From: Pseudarthrobacter phenanthrenivorans Sphe3
GTDB lineage: Bacteria > Actinomycetota > Actinomycetes > Actinomycetales > Micrococcaceae
Direction: 5' to 3'
NCBI RefSeq assembly: GCF_000189535.1
Contig: NC_015145.1
Span: forward strand, 1,116,001-1,180,000
DNA: 64,000 bases
Below, one piece after another: positions 32,590-40,295 of this stretch. Position 1 is the stretch's first letter. Every line of letters starts with the position of its first letter. The position numbers were made by a program, and so were the translations under genes. Under the pieces are notes generated by a model that saw nothing but the letters and a program-made list of their open reading frames with translations, made no database searches and was not told the DNA's origin.

Positions 32590-34416
32590 ATGGCCTTCAC
32601 TCCGGCAGACAGCTTCACCACCCGCCCCACCCTGCAGGGCACGTTCGGCATGACCGCTTCCACGCACTGGCTGGCCACCGCCTCCGCCCAGGCGGTGCTG
32701 GAGCGGGGCGGGAACGCCTTCGACGCCGCAGTGGCCGGCGCATTCGTGCTGCACGTGGTGGAGCCGCACCTGAACGGGCCGGGCGGGGACATGACAGGCG
32801 TGTTTGTCACGGCAGCCAATCCCTCCGAGCCCGTGGTGCTGATGGGGCAGGGGCCGGCCCCCGCCGCGGCCACGCGGGAACATTACCTGGCTGAAGGGCT
32901 GGAGCTCGTGCCGGGTGCCGGTGCGCTCGCCGCCGCCGTGCCGGCCGCCGTCGACGCCTGGCTGCTCCTCCTGCGGGACTACGGGACGTGGGAGCTGGCA
33001 GACGTGCTGTCCTTCGCCATCGGCTACGCCCGCCATGGGCACCCCGTCCTGGCGCGCGTGGGCAGCACCATCGCCTCGGTGGCAGGGCTCTTCACAAAGC
33101 ATTGGCCAACGTCGGCTGCACTTTGGATGCCGGACGGGAAAGTTCCTGCCGGCGGAGACATCGTCAGGAATACCGCCTACGCGGACGTCCTGGAGCGGCT
33201 GGTCGGCGCCGGAAGTCTGGCGGGCGGGTCGGCGGCAGCTTCGAGGGAGGCACGGATCGACGCTGCGCGGCGTGAGTGGGGCGAGGGCTTCGTGGCCAAG
33301 GCCGCGGTGGCCTTCCTCGCGGTCCCGCACCGCCACTCCTCAGGCACCGACCACGCAGGCGTCATCGCCGAAGCCGACTTCGCCGGATTTTCCGCCGGCT
33401 ACGAACCCGCCGCGACCTTTGAGTTCCGCGGCTACACTATCGCCAAAACCGGGCCGTGGGGGCAGGGGCCGGCGCTGCTGCAGACGCTCGCCATCCTGGC
33501 CGGCTTCGACGAGGAGCACCTGGACCCCTCCACCGCCCTGGGCGCGCACACCATCCTGGAGGCGCAGAAGCTGGCCATCGCGGACCGCGAGGCGTACTAC
33601 GGGGACGCCGCGGTGCCCCTGGAGTACCTGCTAAGCCCGGGGTACGCGGCGCAGCGCCGGCAGCTGATCGGGGAGCGGGCCTCGCACGAGTTCCGTCCCG
33701 GCGCGGTGCCCGGCCACAAACCCTTCGTTCCGCCGCTGCGCACGGAGTACCTCCCGCCGTCGGCCGCTGGAAACGGTGCCGCCTTTGCCGGCGTGGGTGA
33801 GCCGACGGTCAGGCCCACGGGGGAGACCCGCGGCGACACCTGCCATATCGACGTGGTGGACCAGTGGGGAAACATGGTGTCCGCGACCCCGTCCGGGGGA
33901 TGGCTGCAGTCCTCTCCAACCATCCCGGAGCTGGGCTTCTGCCTGGGCTCGAGGCTGCAGATGACGTGGCTGGAAGAGGGTGCCCCCTCCACGCTGGCTC
34001 CCGGCAAACGGCCGCGCACCACCCTGACCCCCACCCTGGTGCTGAAAGACGGGAAGGCGGTGGCCGCCGTCGGATCCCCGGGAGGGGACCAGCAGGACCA
34101 GTGGCAGCTGCTGTACCTGCTCCGCACCATCGTGGGCGGCTATGAGCCCCAGCAGGCCATCGACGCGCCCGCGTTCCACACCACCTCCATCCCGGGTTCC
34201 TTCTGGCCGCGCACGTGGACGCCAGGCGGCGCCGTGGTGGAGGACCGCCTGGGGGCGGACGTTATTGGCGAACTGGAGGAGCGCGGCCACGTGGTCAGCC
34301 GGGCCGGGGACTGGACACTGGGGCGGCTCTCGGCAGTGGTGCGCGATCCGGCCACCGGGGTGCTGGGGGCGGCCGCCAACCCGCGGGGCGCGCAGGGCTA
34401 CGCGGCGGGACGGTAG
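32590..34416 (+). CDS. Gamma-glutamyltransferase family protein (Ntn hydrolase), apparently cytoplasmic
   Basis: 608-aa GGT/oxamate amidohydrolase-like protein. The N-terminal half carries GMTASTHWLATASAQAVLERGGNAFDAAVAGAF and PHLNGPGGDMTGVF, typical of the family. The autoprocessing nucleophile is probably Thr417 in GDTCHIDVVDQWGN, after which GSRLQM and the LAPGKRPRTTLTPTLVLKDGK region follow. No signal peptide is seen, while true secreted glutathione GGTs have one. So amide or gamma-glutamyl hydrolysis inside the cell is more likely. ATG 32590 is preferred over TTG 32581; the ribosome site is weak in either case. Confidence 0.87.
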   Translation: MAFTPADSFTTRPTLQGTFGMTASTHWLATASAQAVLERGGNAFDAAVAGAFVLHVVEPHLNGPGGDMTGVFVTAANPSEPVVLMGQGPAPAAATREHYLAEGLELVPGAGALAAAVPAAVDAWLLLLRDYGTWELADVLSFAIGYARHGHPVLARVGSTIASVAGLFTKHWPTSAALWMPDGKVPAGGDIVRNTAYADVLERLVGAGSLAGGSAAASREARIDAARREWGEGFVAKAAVAFLAVPHRHSSGTDHAGVIAEADFAGFSAGYEPAATFEFRGYTIAKTGPWGQGPALLQTLAILAGFDEEHLDPSTALGAHTILEAQKLAIADREAYYGDAAVPLEYLLSPGYAAQRRQLIGERASHEFRPGAVPGHKPFVPPLRTEYLPPSAAGNGAAFAGVGEPTVRPTGETRGDTCHIDVVDQWGNMVSATPSGGWLQSSPTIPELGFCLGSRLQMTWLEEGAPSTLAPGKRPRTTLTPTLVLKDGKAVAAVGSPGGDQQDQWQLLYLLRTIVGGYEPQQAIDAPAFHTTSIPGSFWPRTWTPGGAVVEDRLGADVIGELEERGHVVSRAGDWTLGRLSAVVRDPATGVLGAAANPRGAQGYAAGR

Positions 34417-34437
34417 GGGACCTTCCGGAGACAAGAG

Positions 34438-34473
34438 CGGCCCCGGACGCAGCTTCAGCTGCACCCGGGGCCG
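34438..34473. terminator. Bidirectional hairpin between convergent genes
   Basis: CGGCCCCGG (34438-34446) pairs with CCGGGGCCG (34465-34473), and the intervening bases contain a second stem GCAGCT/AGCTGC. It lies between the GGT-family gene and the convergent DUF4383 gene. A T-rich run is short, so efficiency is uncertain. Confidence 0.65.
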
Positions 34474-34517
34474 TTGCTTGTTCCGTGCCCGTCAGCGTGG
34501 CTGCCCGGACCGGTTCG

Positions 34518-34970
34518 CTACGCGCGCGACTTGGTGTTGCCCTTGGTGAGGATGATGGCCAGGGCAACCATTCCGACGCCGAGCAGCAGGTGCAGGATGT
34601 TGTCGTAGCCGTTCAGGGGAACAAAGTTGCCGGCCGAATCCTGGGGGATGACCAGGCCGTAAATGAAGAGGACCAGGTAAATGACGCCCCCGTAGAGGAG
34701 GAAAGAGCGGGCGCCGGCGGCCGATCGGGCCAGTGCGACCCCGGCAACGCCGAAGAGCAGGTGGACCACGTTGTGCAGTGCCGAGACCTGGAAGAGGCCC
34801 AAGAGCAGTGCCTCGGAATGCGCGCCGGCGAAGTGCAGCTGGTCATAGTTGCCGGTGATACCCGGAATGAACCCCAGGATCCCGACCAGCAAGAACACTG
34901 CGCCCACTGCAAGCGATGCCTTCTGGATGTTGGTGCGGGTGGCCATTCCGGCACTGGTGTGTGTTGCCAT
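34518..34970 (-). CDS. DUF4383 family four-helix membrane protein
   Basis: 150-aa membrane protein with four hydrophobic helices. The family pattern is GILGFIPGITGNYDQLHFAGAHSEALLLGLFQVSALHNVVHLLFGVAG. ATG 34970 follows AAGGAG. A second member of the family lies at 62474-62935. DUF4383 proteins are common in Actinobacteria and of unknown function, often in stress-gene surroundings. It is transcribed alone. Confidence 0.92.
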   Translation of the reverse strand: MATHTSAGMATRTNIQKASLAVGAVFLLVGILGFIPGITGNYDQLHFAGAHSEALLLGLFQVSALHNVVHLLFGVAGVALARSAAGARSFLLYGGVIYLVLFIYGLVIPQDSAGNFVPLNGYDNILHLLLGVGMVALAIILTKGNTKSRA

Positions 34971-35146
34971 GATGATCTCCTTATGCGATAGGAATTTATG
35001 GATTTCCCGTTGTCCGGCTAATTCAAAGGGTTATGCCGGCTATTCGGCTGCTATCGCATTTCGGATGGGTTTATCTGTAAAACATTTCGGCCCCAACAAA
35101 CCGGAAGAAAGGGTTGAACGGGGGCATCAGCGGCGCAGGGGCCCTG

Positions 35147-36427
35147 TCAGCGCACGCGGATGTTGGACGGCTGGCCGGCGACATCCCGCGGCTTCATGCC
35201 CGCCTCCTCAGCTTGCAGGACACACCATTTCCGCAACTGCATGCCGAGCACCTTGGACAGGGAACCGTGCTTGTCCTTTACCAGCGGTGTCCCCACGGAG
35301 CCGAACAAGCCGACGCTGATTCCCGTCTTCCCGTGGAGCAGGGGGTCGATGAGCACTGCGGCCCACGCCTGTTCGAGTGCTTTGGCGGCGGCGTCGACGC
35401 TCCCGTTGACGCCTTTGAAGCTGCGCGCCAGGTGCGCCTGCATCCGCTGCTGGTCCGTCAACGCCGGTTTGGCGGGTTTCGCGGCTGCGGGCTTTGCGGC
35501 AGTTGCCTTGGCAGGCTTGGGTGTCTTTACCGACGGCGCGGGCTGCTTGGCGGGCTGGGGCTGGGGCAGGGACTGCGGCACCGGTTCCGGCTGCCCTGCA
35601 CTGGCGAGCGCGGCAGCCGCTGTCAGCTCGGCGAGTTCGGCATGAAGTGCCGCCATGTGGCGGTGGATTTCGCTGATCCGGAGTACGACGGCGGCGCCGG
35701 GGTGAGGCTTCGAAACGCGCAGCTTCGCTTTCACGTCAGCAGGCATGCTGGTGCGGAACAGTGCGCACAGCGCCTTTGCGAGTCCAAACCGGGCTTCGTC
35801 ATGCGCCAGGAGGAGGGGGACCGGGCTGCTGGCGTGTGAAATGACGGAGGCCAGGTCCGCCAGGTTGCCATAAACCTTGCCCCACCGGATCCGCTCTATG
35901 ACCGTGCCGCCGTCCACCTGCGGGGAGTAGACGCTCTGCATGAGCCGCACCGCCAAGGGGTCGAACTCAGGGAAGTGCTTCGGGAGGATCGCAGTCCGCA
36001 GCACCGCCCGCACGGCATCGAGCTGCCGCGAGACCTGCTCGATGGGGTTTGGCACCAACAGCCCGCCTTCGAGCTGCCACCGTGTTCCGGTATCGGTGGC
36101 CACGGCCACCCGGTGGGAAAAGCCCTTCCACTCGCTGATCATCAGCGTCCCGTGCCGGATGTTGTAGAAGAACCAGTCGACCTCCGCCACGGGATACCCA
36201 GGCGCGTCCACACGGCAATTGCTGAAGGCCCAGATGTCGTCGTCGAGCACTTCATCCAGCCTGGTGACATCGCGGGGGGACGGCCGGTGCGCCGCCGAGT
36301 TGGCGGAAGGAAAATGGAGCAACGAAGGCTTTCTGGGGCGCTGGTCCAGCCCAGGGGACCCCCACCCCGAGCCGGTCGCGCCAATGTGCGCTACGTCATC
36401 TTCACCGGCCACCCGGTCCGGCCGCAA
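35147..36427 (-). CDS. NERD (nuclease-related) domain protein
   Basis: About 426 aa. A NERD domain is seen at about residues 55-170: LDDDIWAFSNCRV... AEVDWFFYNIRHGTLMISEWKGF, with the E-V-D and E-x-K residues expected in an endonuclease-like core. Then come a helical region, a Pro/Ala/Lys-rich linker (about 285-325) and a C-terminal domain (DQQRMQAHLARSFKGVNGSVDAAAKALEQAW... VLGMQLRKWCVLQAEEAG) that I do not recognise. The start is uncertain: TTG 36427 has GAGAGG upstream, and a GTG at 36412 and TTGs further in are possible. NERD proteins are suspected in DNA processing or defence. Confidence 0.75.
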   Translation of the reverse strand: MRPDRVAGEDDVAHIGATGSGWGSPGLDQRPRKPSLLHFPSANSAAHRPSPRDVTRLDEVLDDDIWAFSNCRVDAPGYPVAEVDWFFYNIRHGTLMISEWKGFSHRVAVATDTGTRWQLEGGLLVPNPIEQVSRQLDAVRAVLRTAILPKHFPEFDPLAVRLMQSVYSPQVDGGTVIERIRWGKVYGNLADLASVISHASSPVPLLLAHDEARFGLAKALCALFRTSMPADVKAKLRVSKPHPGAAVVLRISEIHRHMAALHAELAELTAAAALASAGQPEPVPQSLPQPQPAKQPAPSVKTPKPAKATAAKPAAAKPAKPALTDQQRMQAHLARSFKGVNGSVDAAAKALEQAWAAVLIDPLLHGKTGISVGLFGSVGTPLVKDKHGSLSKVLGMQLRKWCVLQAEEAGMKPRDVAGQPSNIRVR

Positions 36428-36542
36428 GTCCCGGGCCTCTCGGGCTTAGCCTCTTCATGGGTGGTCCGGCCAGTCCTGCGCGCGGAGCAGGGATCACCCC
36501 GCGTTGTTTTTCACGCAGGTTGTTGATGGCGTAGAAATCCAT
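36402..36542 (-). CDS. Possible 46-aa leader ORF overlapping the start of the NERD gene
   Basis: ATG 36542 is preceded by GGAGG at eight bases and opens 46 codons (MDFYAINNLREKQRGV...), ending at 36402, 26 bases inside the NERD gene in another frame. It might couple translation of the NERD gene, or mark a sequencing frameshift in its N-terminus. No homology recognised. Confidence 0.3.
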   Translation of the reverse strand: MDFYAINNLREKQRGVIPAPRAGLAGPPMKRLSPRGPGLAAGPGGR

Positions 36543-36607
36543 GGCCCTGCCTCCGGCAATATGCGGCGGCGCCGCCAGGAATACCATTCGGATGAAGCGC
36601 AAGTGCC

Positions 36608-36984
36608 TTACGCAGGTGATTGGACGGCGAGGCCGGCCTCCACCGCTGCTGCGAGCAGTTCCGCATCGTAGGCAACCAGGACATCCGCCTGCAGCCGGAT
36701 TGCGGTGGCCAAGTGGATGGCGTCGGCACTCCGCAGCTTGCCGGGCAGTGCTGCCGCGTACATGAGGTCGGGACGTGAAACGTCCACAAGGTTGATTCCA
36801 CTGAGTGCTGTGTTGATGAGTTCGCCCGGTATTCCACTGCGCCGCCCCGCGCAATGAAGCTCAGTGTAGAGGAGCATGGAGGCGGCGAGTGCACCCCCTG
36901 CGAGGCCGCCGTTGTCAGGTAGTCCGCGGTCTGCGCTGATTCGTCTTCGGCGATCACCAGCTTAAGGGCAGCGGAGGTGTCCAC
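36608..36984 (-). pseudogene. Frameshifted VapC-like PIN-domain toxin gene
   Basis: The N-terminal part reads VDTSAALKLVIAEDES (PIN motif with the first catalytic Asp) from a GTG at 36984. The C-terminal part, in another frame, reads MLLYTELHCAGRR... GINLVDVS... LRSADAIHLATAIRLQADVLVAYDAELLAAA, with the expected second-half acidic residues. The switch falls around 36897-36901, in a run of five C on the plus strand (five G in the coding sense). One extra base there would restore a full-length protein of about 125 aa. No VapB-type antitoxin is visible upstream. The gene is either broken or affected by a homopolymer sequencing error. Confidence 0.75.
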
Positions 36985-37162
36985 ATGAAGGCAGGCAGCT
37001 TTATAACCGCCTTGGGGCTGCCGCAACGGCCCTTGGTAATTGGTGCCCGGAATCTCCTGTAGTGTTGATCCTGTTGTTGTGTTTATGCAGTTGGTAGTTC
37101 AGGCAGTACGCGCGGTCGAAAGTCCGCGTTCTTCTGAAGTAGCGGTTTGAACATCTCACGCC

Positions 37163-37192
37163 GGAGGGCCCGAAAGTCGGGATTTTCCCTCC
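37163..37192 (+). promoter_or_regulatory. Stem-loop in the 5' leader of the cold-shock gene
   Basis: GGAGGG (37163-37168) pairs with CCCTCC (37187-37192) and, inside it, CCCGA (37169-37173) pairs with TCGGG (37177-37181). The structure ends some 10 bases before the AAGGA ribosome site. Long structured leaders are known to regulate cold-shock mRNAs. The region from 36985 to 37162 holds no other gene I can support. Confidence 0.45.
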
Positions 37193-37214
37193 ACCTTCAC
37201 GAAGGACAAAAATA

Positions 37215-37418
37215 ATGGCTACTGGTACCGTCAAATGGTTTAACGCTGAAAAGGGCTTCGGCTTCATTTCCCCCGATGACTCTTCACAGGACGTTTTCGC
37301 ACACTACTCTGCGATCAACTCCAACGGCTTCCGCTCCCTCGAAGAGAACCAGAAGGTTTCCTTCGACACCGAGCAGGGCCCCAAGGGTCCCCAGGCCACC
37401 AACATCCAGGCTCTCTAA
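37215..37418 (+). CDS. cspA: Cold-shock protein (CspA family)
   Basis: 67-aa single OB-fold RNA/DNA-binding protein. RNP1 is seen as KGFGFI and RNP2 as VFAHY, with [18 protein letters not shown] at the start; actinobacterial Csp proteins have exactly this length. It acts in the cytoplasm as an RNA chaperone at low temperature or in growth. It has a strong AAGGA site, a long leader and its own terminator. The symbol denotes the family, not a proven orthologue. Confidence 0.96.
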   Translation: MATGTVKWFNAEKGFGFISPDDSSQDVFAHYSAINSNGFRSLEENQKVSFDTEQGPKGPQATNIQAL

Positions 37419-37458
37419 TTCATTAGGGAATCCGAGGCCTATGGGTTTCGAATTTTGA

Positions 37459-37496
37459 GCAGGGCCGGTCAGTTCACCTGACCGGCCCTGCTTTTT
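37459..37496 (+). terminator. Rho-independent terminator of cspA
   Basis: A perfect 14-bp stem (GCAGGGCCGGTCAG at 37459-37472, complement at 37478-37491) with a 5-base loop is followed by TTTTT. It lies 40 bases after the cspA stop. Confidence 0.95.
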
Positions 37497-37834
37497 CTTA
37501 ACCTGCGCGTGCCAGTAAACAGACTTCGCCGTCCGGATCCGGGATCCCTGGTTCTTGTGAACGGATGTGCACAGGCTGTGAACGGCACTTCAGAGGGTCT
37601 CCGGCCACCAGAACGCTACTCACCAGTAACAACGCCGGATCGGCGCTGCTGCACTCGCACCGGAGCCACCGTTCGCTGGCCTCTTTTTTGCCCGCACGTT
37701 CGTGCAGTTCCGCCCCGCAGGCCCGCCGGTCCGGCCTAGCATGTGAAGGACCCGGCGGTTAGGACCCCACGGTTGACCGGCCCGCAATGCCGGCGCCACC
37801 GGACCACCGCTGACTCGCAAACGAAGAGGTTTCT
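37497..37834. other. 338-bp intergenic region before the lipase gene
   Basis: No convincing coding frame, RNA gene or repeat is seen. The last 100 bases must hold the lipase promoter; TAGCAT at about 37738-37743 is a possible -10 element, without an obvious partner. A GAAGAGG site lies directly before the lipase start. Confidence 0.5.
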
Positions 37835-38683
37835 ATGTCACTGCTGACCAAGGCCGTTTCCCTGGCCGCAACCGCCCTCCTTGCCGGGTCCCTGACCGCG
37901 GCACCCGCCCAGGCCAACGTCGTCGAAATCTCCCCGCCCGGCGCCAATGACTGGTCCTGCAAGCCCACCGCCGAGCACTCATATCCGGTTATCCTGGTCC
38001 CCGGAACGTTCGAGAGCATGGTGAAGAACTGGTCCACACTCTCGCCCTACCTCAAGAGCCAGGGATACTGCGTTTTCGCCCTCAACTACGGTGAAACGAA
38101 CGGGGTCTACGCCACAGGCCCGGTGGCCGAATCGGCAGCCGAACTCGCCCCGTTCGTCGATGCCGTCCGTTCCGCCACGGGCGCGAAGAAGGTCAACCTG
38201 GTGGGCCACAGCCAGGGCGGCATGATGCCCCGCTACTATATGGGCTTCCTCGGCGGGGCCAAGAACGTCAACCAGCTCATTGGCATCGCTCCCTCCAACC
38301 ACGGCACCGAAGGCCTGATCGTTCCCCCGCCGGAGGCGCTGGAGGATCCTGACTTCACCGCCGCGGGCTGCGCCGCCTGCGCCGACCAACAGGCAGGATC
38401 AGCCTTCATGCAGGAACTGAACTCGATCGGGGACACTGTTGCCGGACCGTCCTACACTGTGATTTCCACGGTCCACGACGAAGTGGTGATCCCTTATAAC
38501 AGCCAGTTCCTTGCAGGCCCGGCCAAGCAGGTCACCAACATCACCATCCAGGACAAGTGCCCCGCGGATGTCTTCGAGCACGACCAGACTCCCAATGATC
38601 CCGTGGTCCACCAGATCGTGGCGCATGCCCTAAGCCGGACGTCCGGTCCGGCTGATCCTGCCTACCAGCCCCGCTGCATCTAG
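37835..38683 (+). CDS. Secreted lipase/esterase (lipase class 2-like alpha/beta hydrolase)
   Basis: 282-aa exported enzyme. The signal peptide (MSLLTKAVSLAATALLAGSLTAAPAQA) is followed by the oxyanion region PVILVPGTFES, nucleophile elbow GHSQGG with Ser126, and later candidates for catalytic Asp (STVHDEVVIP) and His (DPVVHQIVAHAL). Paired Cys (WSCKP, GYCVF, CAACADQ, DKCPAD, PRCI) suggest disulphides. It resembles actinobacterial triacylglycerol lipases of the EstA/LipA2 group. It is transcribed alone and ends in a terminator. Confidence 0.92.
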   Translation: MSLLTKAVSLAATALLAGSLTAAPAQANVVEISPPGANDWSCKPTAEHSYPVILVPGTFESMVKNWSTLSPYLKSQGYCVFALNYGETNGVYATGPVAESAAELAPFVDAVRSATGAKKVNLVGHSQGGMMPRYYMGFLGGAKNVNQLIGIAPSNHGTEGLIVPPPEALEDPDFTAAGCAACADQQAGSAFMQELNSIGDTVAGPSYTVISTVHDEVVIPYNSQFLAGPAKQVTNITIQDKCPADVFEHDQTPNDPVVHQIVAHALSRTSGPADPAYQPRCI

Positions 38684-38703
38684 CAGCCAACTGCTCCCAT
38701 AAC

Positions 38704-38735
38704 GGGCCGCTCCGGGAAACCGGGGCGGCCCTTTT
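38704..38735 (+). terminator. Rho-independent terminator of the lipase gene
   Basis: GGGCCGC (38704-38710) pairs with GCGGCCC (38725-38731); inner bases TCCGG and CCGGG extend the stem around GAAA, and TTTT follows. Confidence 0.85.
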
Positions 38736-38783
38736 CTGTCCGCACAGGTTCGTACCGCACTGACAGCGAGTGAACGCAGACTG

Positions 38784-39518
38784 TCAGTGCAGCCCCATCG
38801 CGTTCCGAACCTCGTCCAGGATGTGGTGCATCGCCTGCTCGGCCACGGCCGTATCACCGCTGGCAACGGCTGCCGCCACATCCTCGTGCGCCTGCAGGGC
38901 CTCGCTCCTTGGCTTGAACGGCATCAGCCCCTGCCGCGTGCGGCTGGTCAGGACCTCCGCCACCATGCCTTCGAGCGCCTGGAACATTTCATTTCCGCAG
39001 CTGCGCAGCAGCAACTGGTGAAAGGCGATGTCCGCCGCCAGGAAGCCCTGCAGATCACCGGCCTCACCCAGCCGGCGCAGGTCGGCCGCCAGCGCGACAA
39101 GCTGCGAGCGTTCGGCGGCACTTGCCCGCCGGGCGGCACCGGCAGCGGCAATGGGTTCGACGGCGATGCGCAGCTCCGTAAGGCTGCTGTACTGGATCTC
39201 GCGCCGGTCCGAGGCCAGCCGCCAGCGCACCAGCTTGGGGTCGAAGACATTCCAGAGGCGGCGTTCCTGCACCACAATGCCCACGCGTCGCCGCGAGTAC
39301 ACCAGGTTCATGGATTCGAGGACCTTCATGGTGTCCCTGGCCACGGTCCGGGAAATGCCGTAGTCCTGCTGGATCCCCTCAAGGGTCAGCCGGCTGCCGG
39401 GAGGCAGTTCGCCGGAGGCAATGGCGACGCCGACCGCCTCCAGGACGCGCTCATGCATCGCGGGGGAGGCCCCGCCGTCGTGCGCTTCATCCGCACCATC
39501 AACTGTCGCCGTCGACAT
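38784..39518 (-). CDS. GntR/FCD family regulator of the gluconate locus
   Basis: 244-aa regulator. A GntR winged helix (about 20-85: HERVLEAVGVAIASGELPPGSRLTLEGIQQDYGISRTVARDTMKVLES) precedes an FCD ligand domain with metal-type His in FLAADIAFHQLLLRSCGN and LQAHEDVAAAVASGD. ATG 39518 is used; an upstream extension to 39644 would run through the operator region. It is divergent from gntK and gntP and most likely represses them until gluconate or 6-phosphogluconate is present. Confidence 0.92.
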   Translation of the reverse strand: MSTATVDGADEAHDGGASPAMHERVLEAVGVAIASGELPPGSRLTLEGIQQDYGISRTVARDTMKVLESMNLVYSRRRVGIVVQERRLWNVFDPKLVRWRLASDRREIQYSSLTELRIAVEPIAAAGAARRASAAERSQLVALAADLRRLGEAGDLQGFLAADIAFHQLLLRSCGNEMFQALEGMVAEVLTSRTRQGLMPFKPRSEALQAHEDVAAAVASGDTAVAEQAMHHILDEVRNAMGLH

Positions 39519-39573
39519 TCTGTCCGCCTCTCTCGCGCCGCAGCGCCCTTCCAGAATACCCAAAATAACTACA

Positions 39574-39630
39574 AAGGTATGACCTGTGACACTGAAAGGT
39601 GTTATCAATCGCGACAAAAGGTGATACCTT
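39574..39630. promoter_or_regulatory. Operator candidates in the divergent gluconate promoter
   Basis: AAGGTATGACCT (39574-39585) and AGGTGATACCTT (39619-39630) are inverted copies of the same 12-mer (11 of 12 positions). A related AAAGGTGTTATCA lies between them (39595-39607). This arrangement between a GntR-type regulator and its target genes is a natural repressor site; use of GGTATCACC-like words is inferred from the sequence. Confidence 0.65.
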
Positions 39631-39706
39631 ATGGCGTAGCCCACTTCTCCACGGGCACGCAGCGAGCTTCTTCGAAAGCCAAAGACGTCTTCTCCGGAGG
39701 TATGAC

Positions 39707-40252
39707 ATGCAGTATCCCCCCACGCATCTTGTGGTGATGGGCGTAGCCGGGTCCGGCAAATCCACCGTGGCGGCGGCCCTGTCCGGCCGGCTGGGCTGGG
39801 TGTGCGCTGAAGCGGACGAGTTCCACCCGGACGCCAACATCGCCAAGATGACCCAGGGCATTCCGCTGCAGGACGAGGACCGCTGGCCCTGGCTCCGGGA
39901 AATCCGCGACTGGATGACGGCGCAGGCCCGGGCCGGGAAGAGCACTGTCCTCACGTGCTCCGCCCTCAAGAAAAGCTACCGCCAGCTGCTGTCCGAAGCC
40001 GAGGGTCGCGTCCTCTTCCTCCACCTCGACGGCGGCGCGGACCTGATCAGCCAGCGCATGCAGGGGCGCGAAGGCCACTTCATGCCGCCCACCCTGCTGC
40101 CCAGCCAGCTGGCCACCCTCGAGGCGCTGACGCAGGAAGAGCTCGACGCCGGCAGCCTCCGCCTGGACATCTCGCAGTCACCCGAACAACTGGTCGCCGC
40201 CGTCGTGCACGCCCTTAGTCTTCCTTCCGGCCAGGCGCCCTCCGCGCCCTGA
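39707..40252 (+). CDS. gntK: Gluconokinase
   Basis: 181-aa P-loop kinase that phosphorylates D-gluconate to 6-phosphogluconate for the pentose phosphate pathway. Walker A is MGVAGSGKST; ADEFHPDANIAKMTQGIPLQDEDRWPWL carries the substrate-binding signature of the family, and ALKKSYRQLL and FMPPTLLPSQLATLE follow. The length is typical. ATG 39707 follows GGAGG; a longer frame to 39599 lies in the operator region. It is followed by gntP after 43 bases. Confidence 0.96.
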   Translation: MQYPPTHLVVMGVAGSGKSTVAAALSGRLGWVCAEADEFHPDANIAKMTQGIPLQDEDRWPWLREIRDWMTAQARAGKSTVLTCSALKKSYRQLLSEAEGRVLFLHLDGGADLISQRMQGREGHFMPPTLLPSQLATLEALTQEELDAGSLRLDISQSPEQLVAAVVHALSLPSGQAPSAP

Positions 40253-40295
40253 CCACCACCACAATCCCCAACAAATCCTGTTTCAAAGGAGAACC

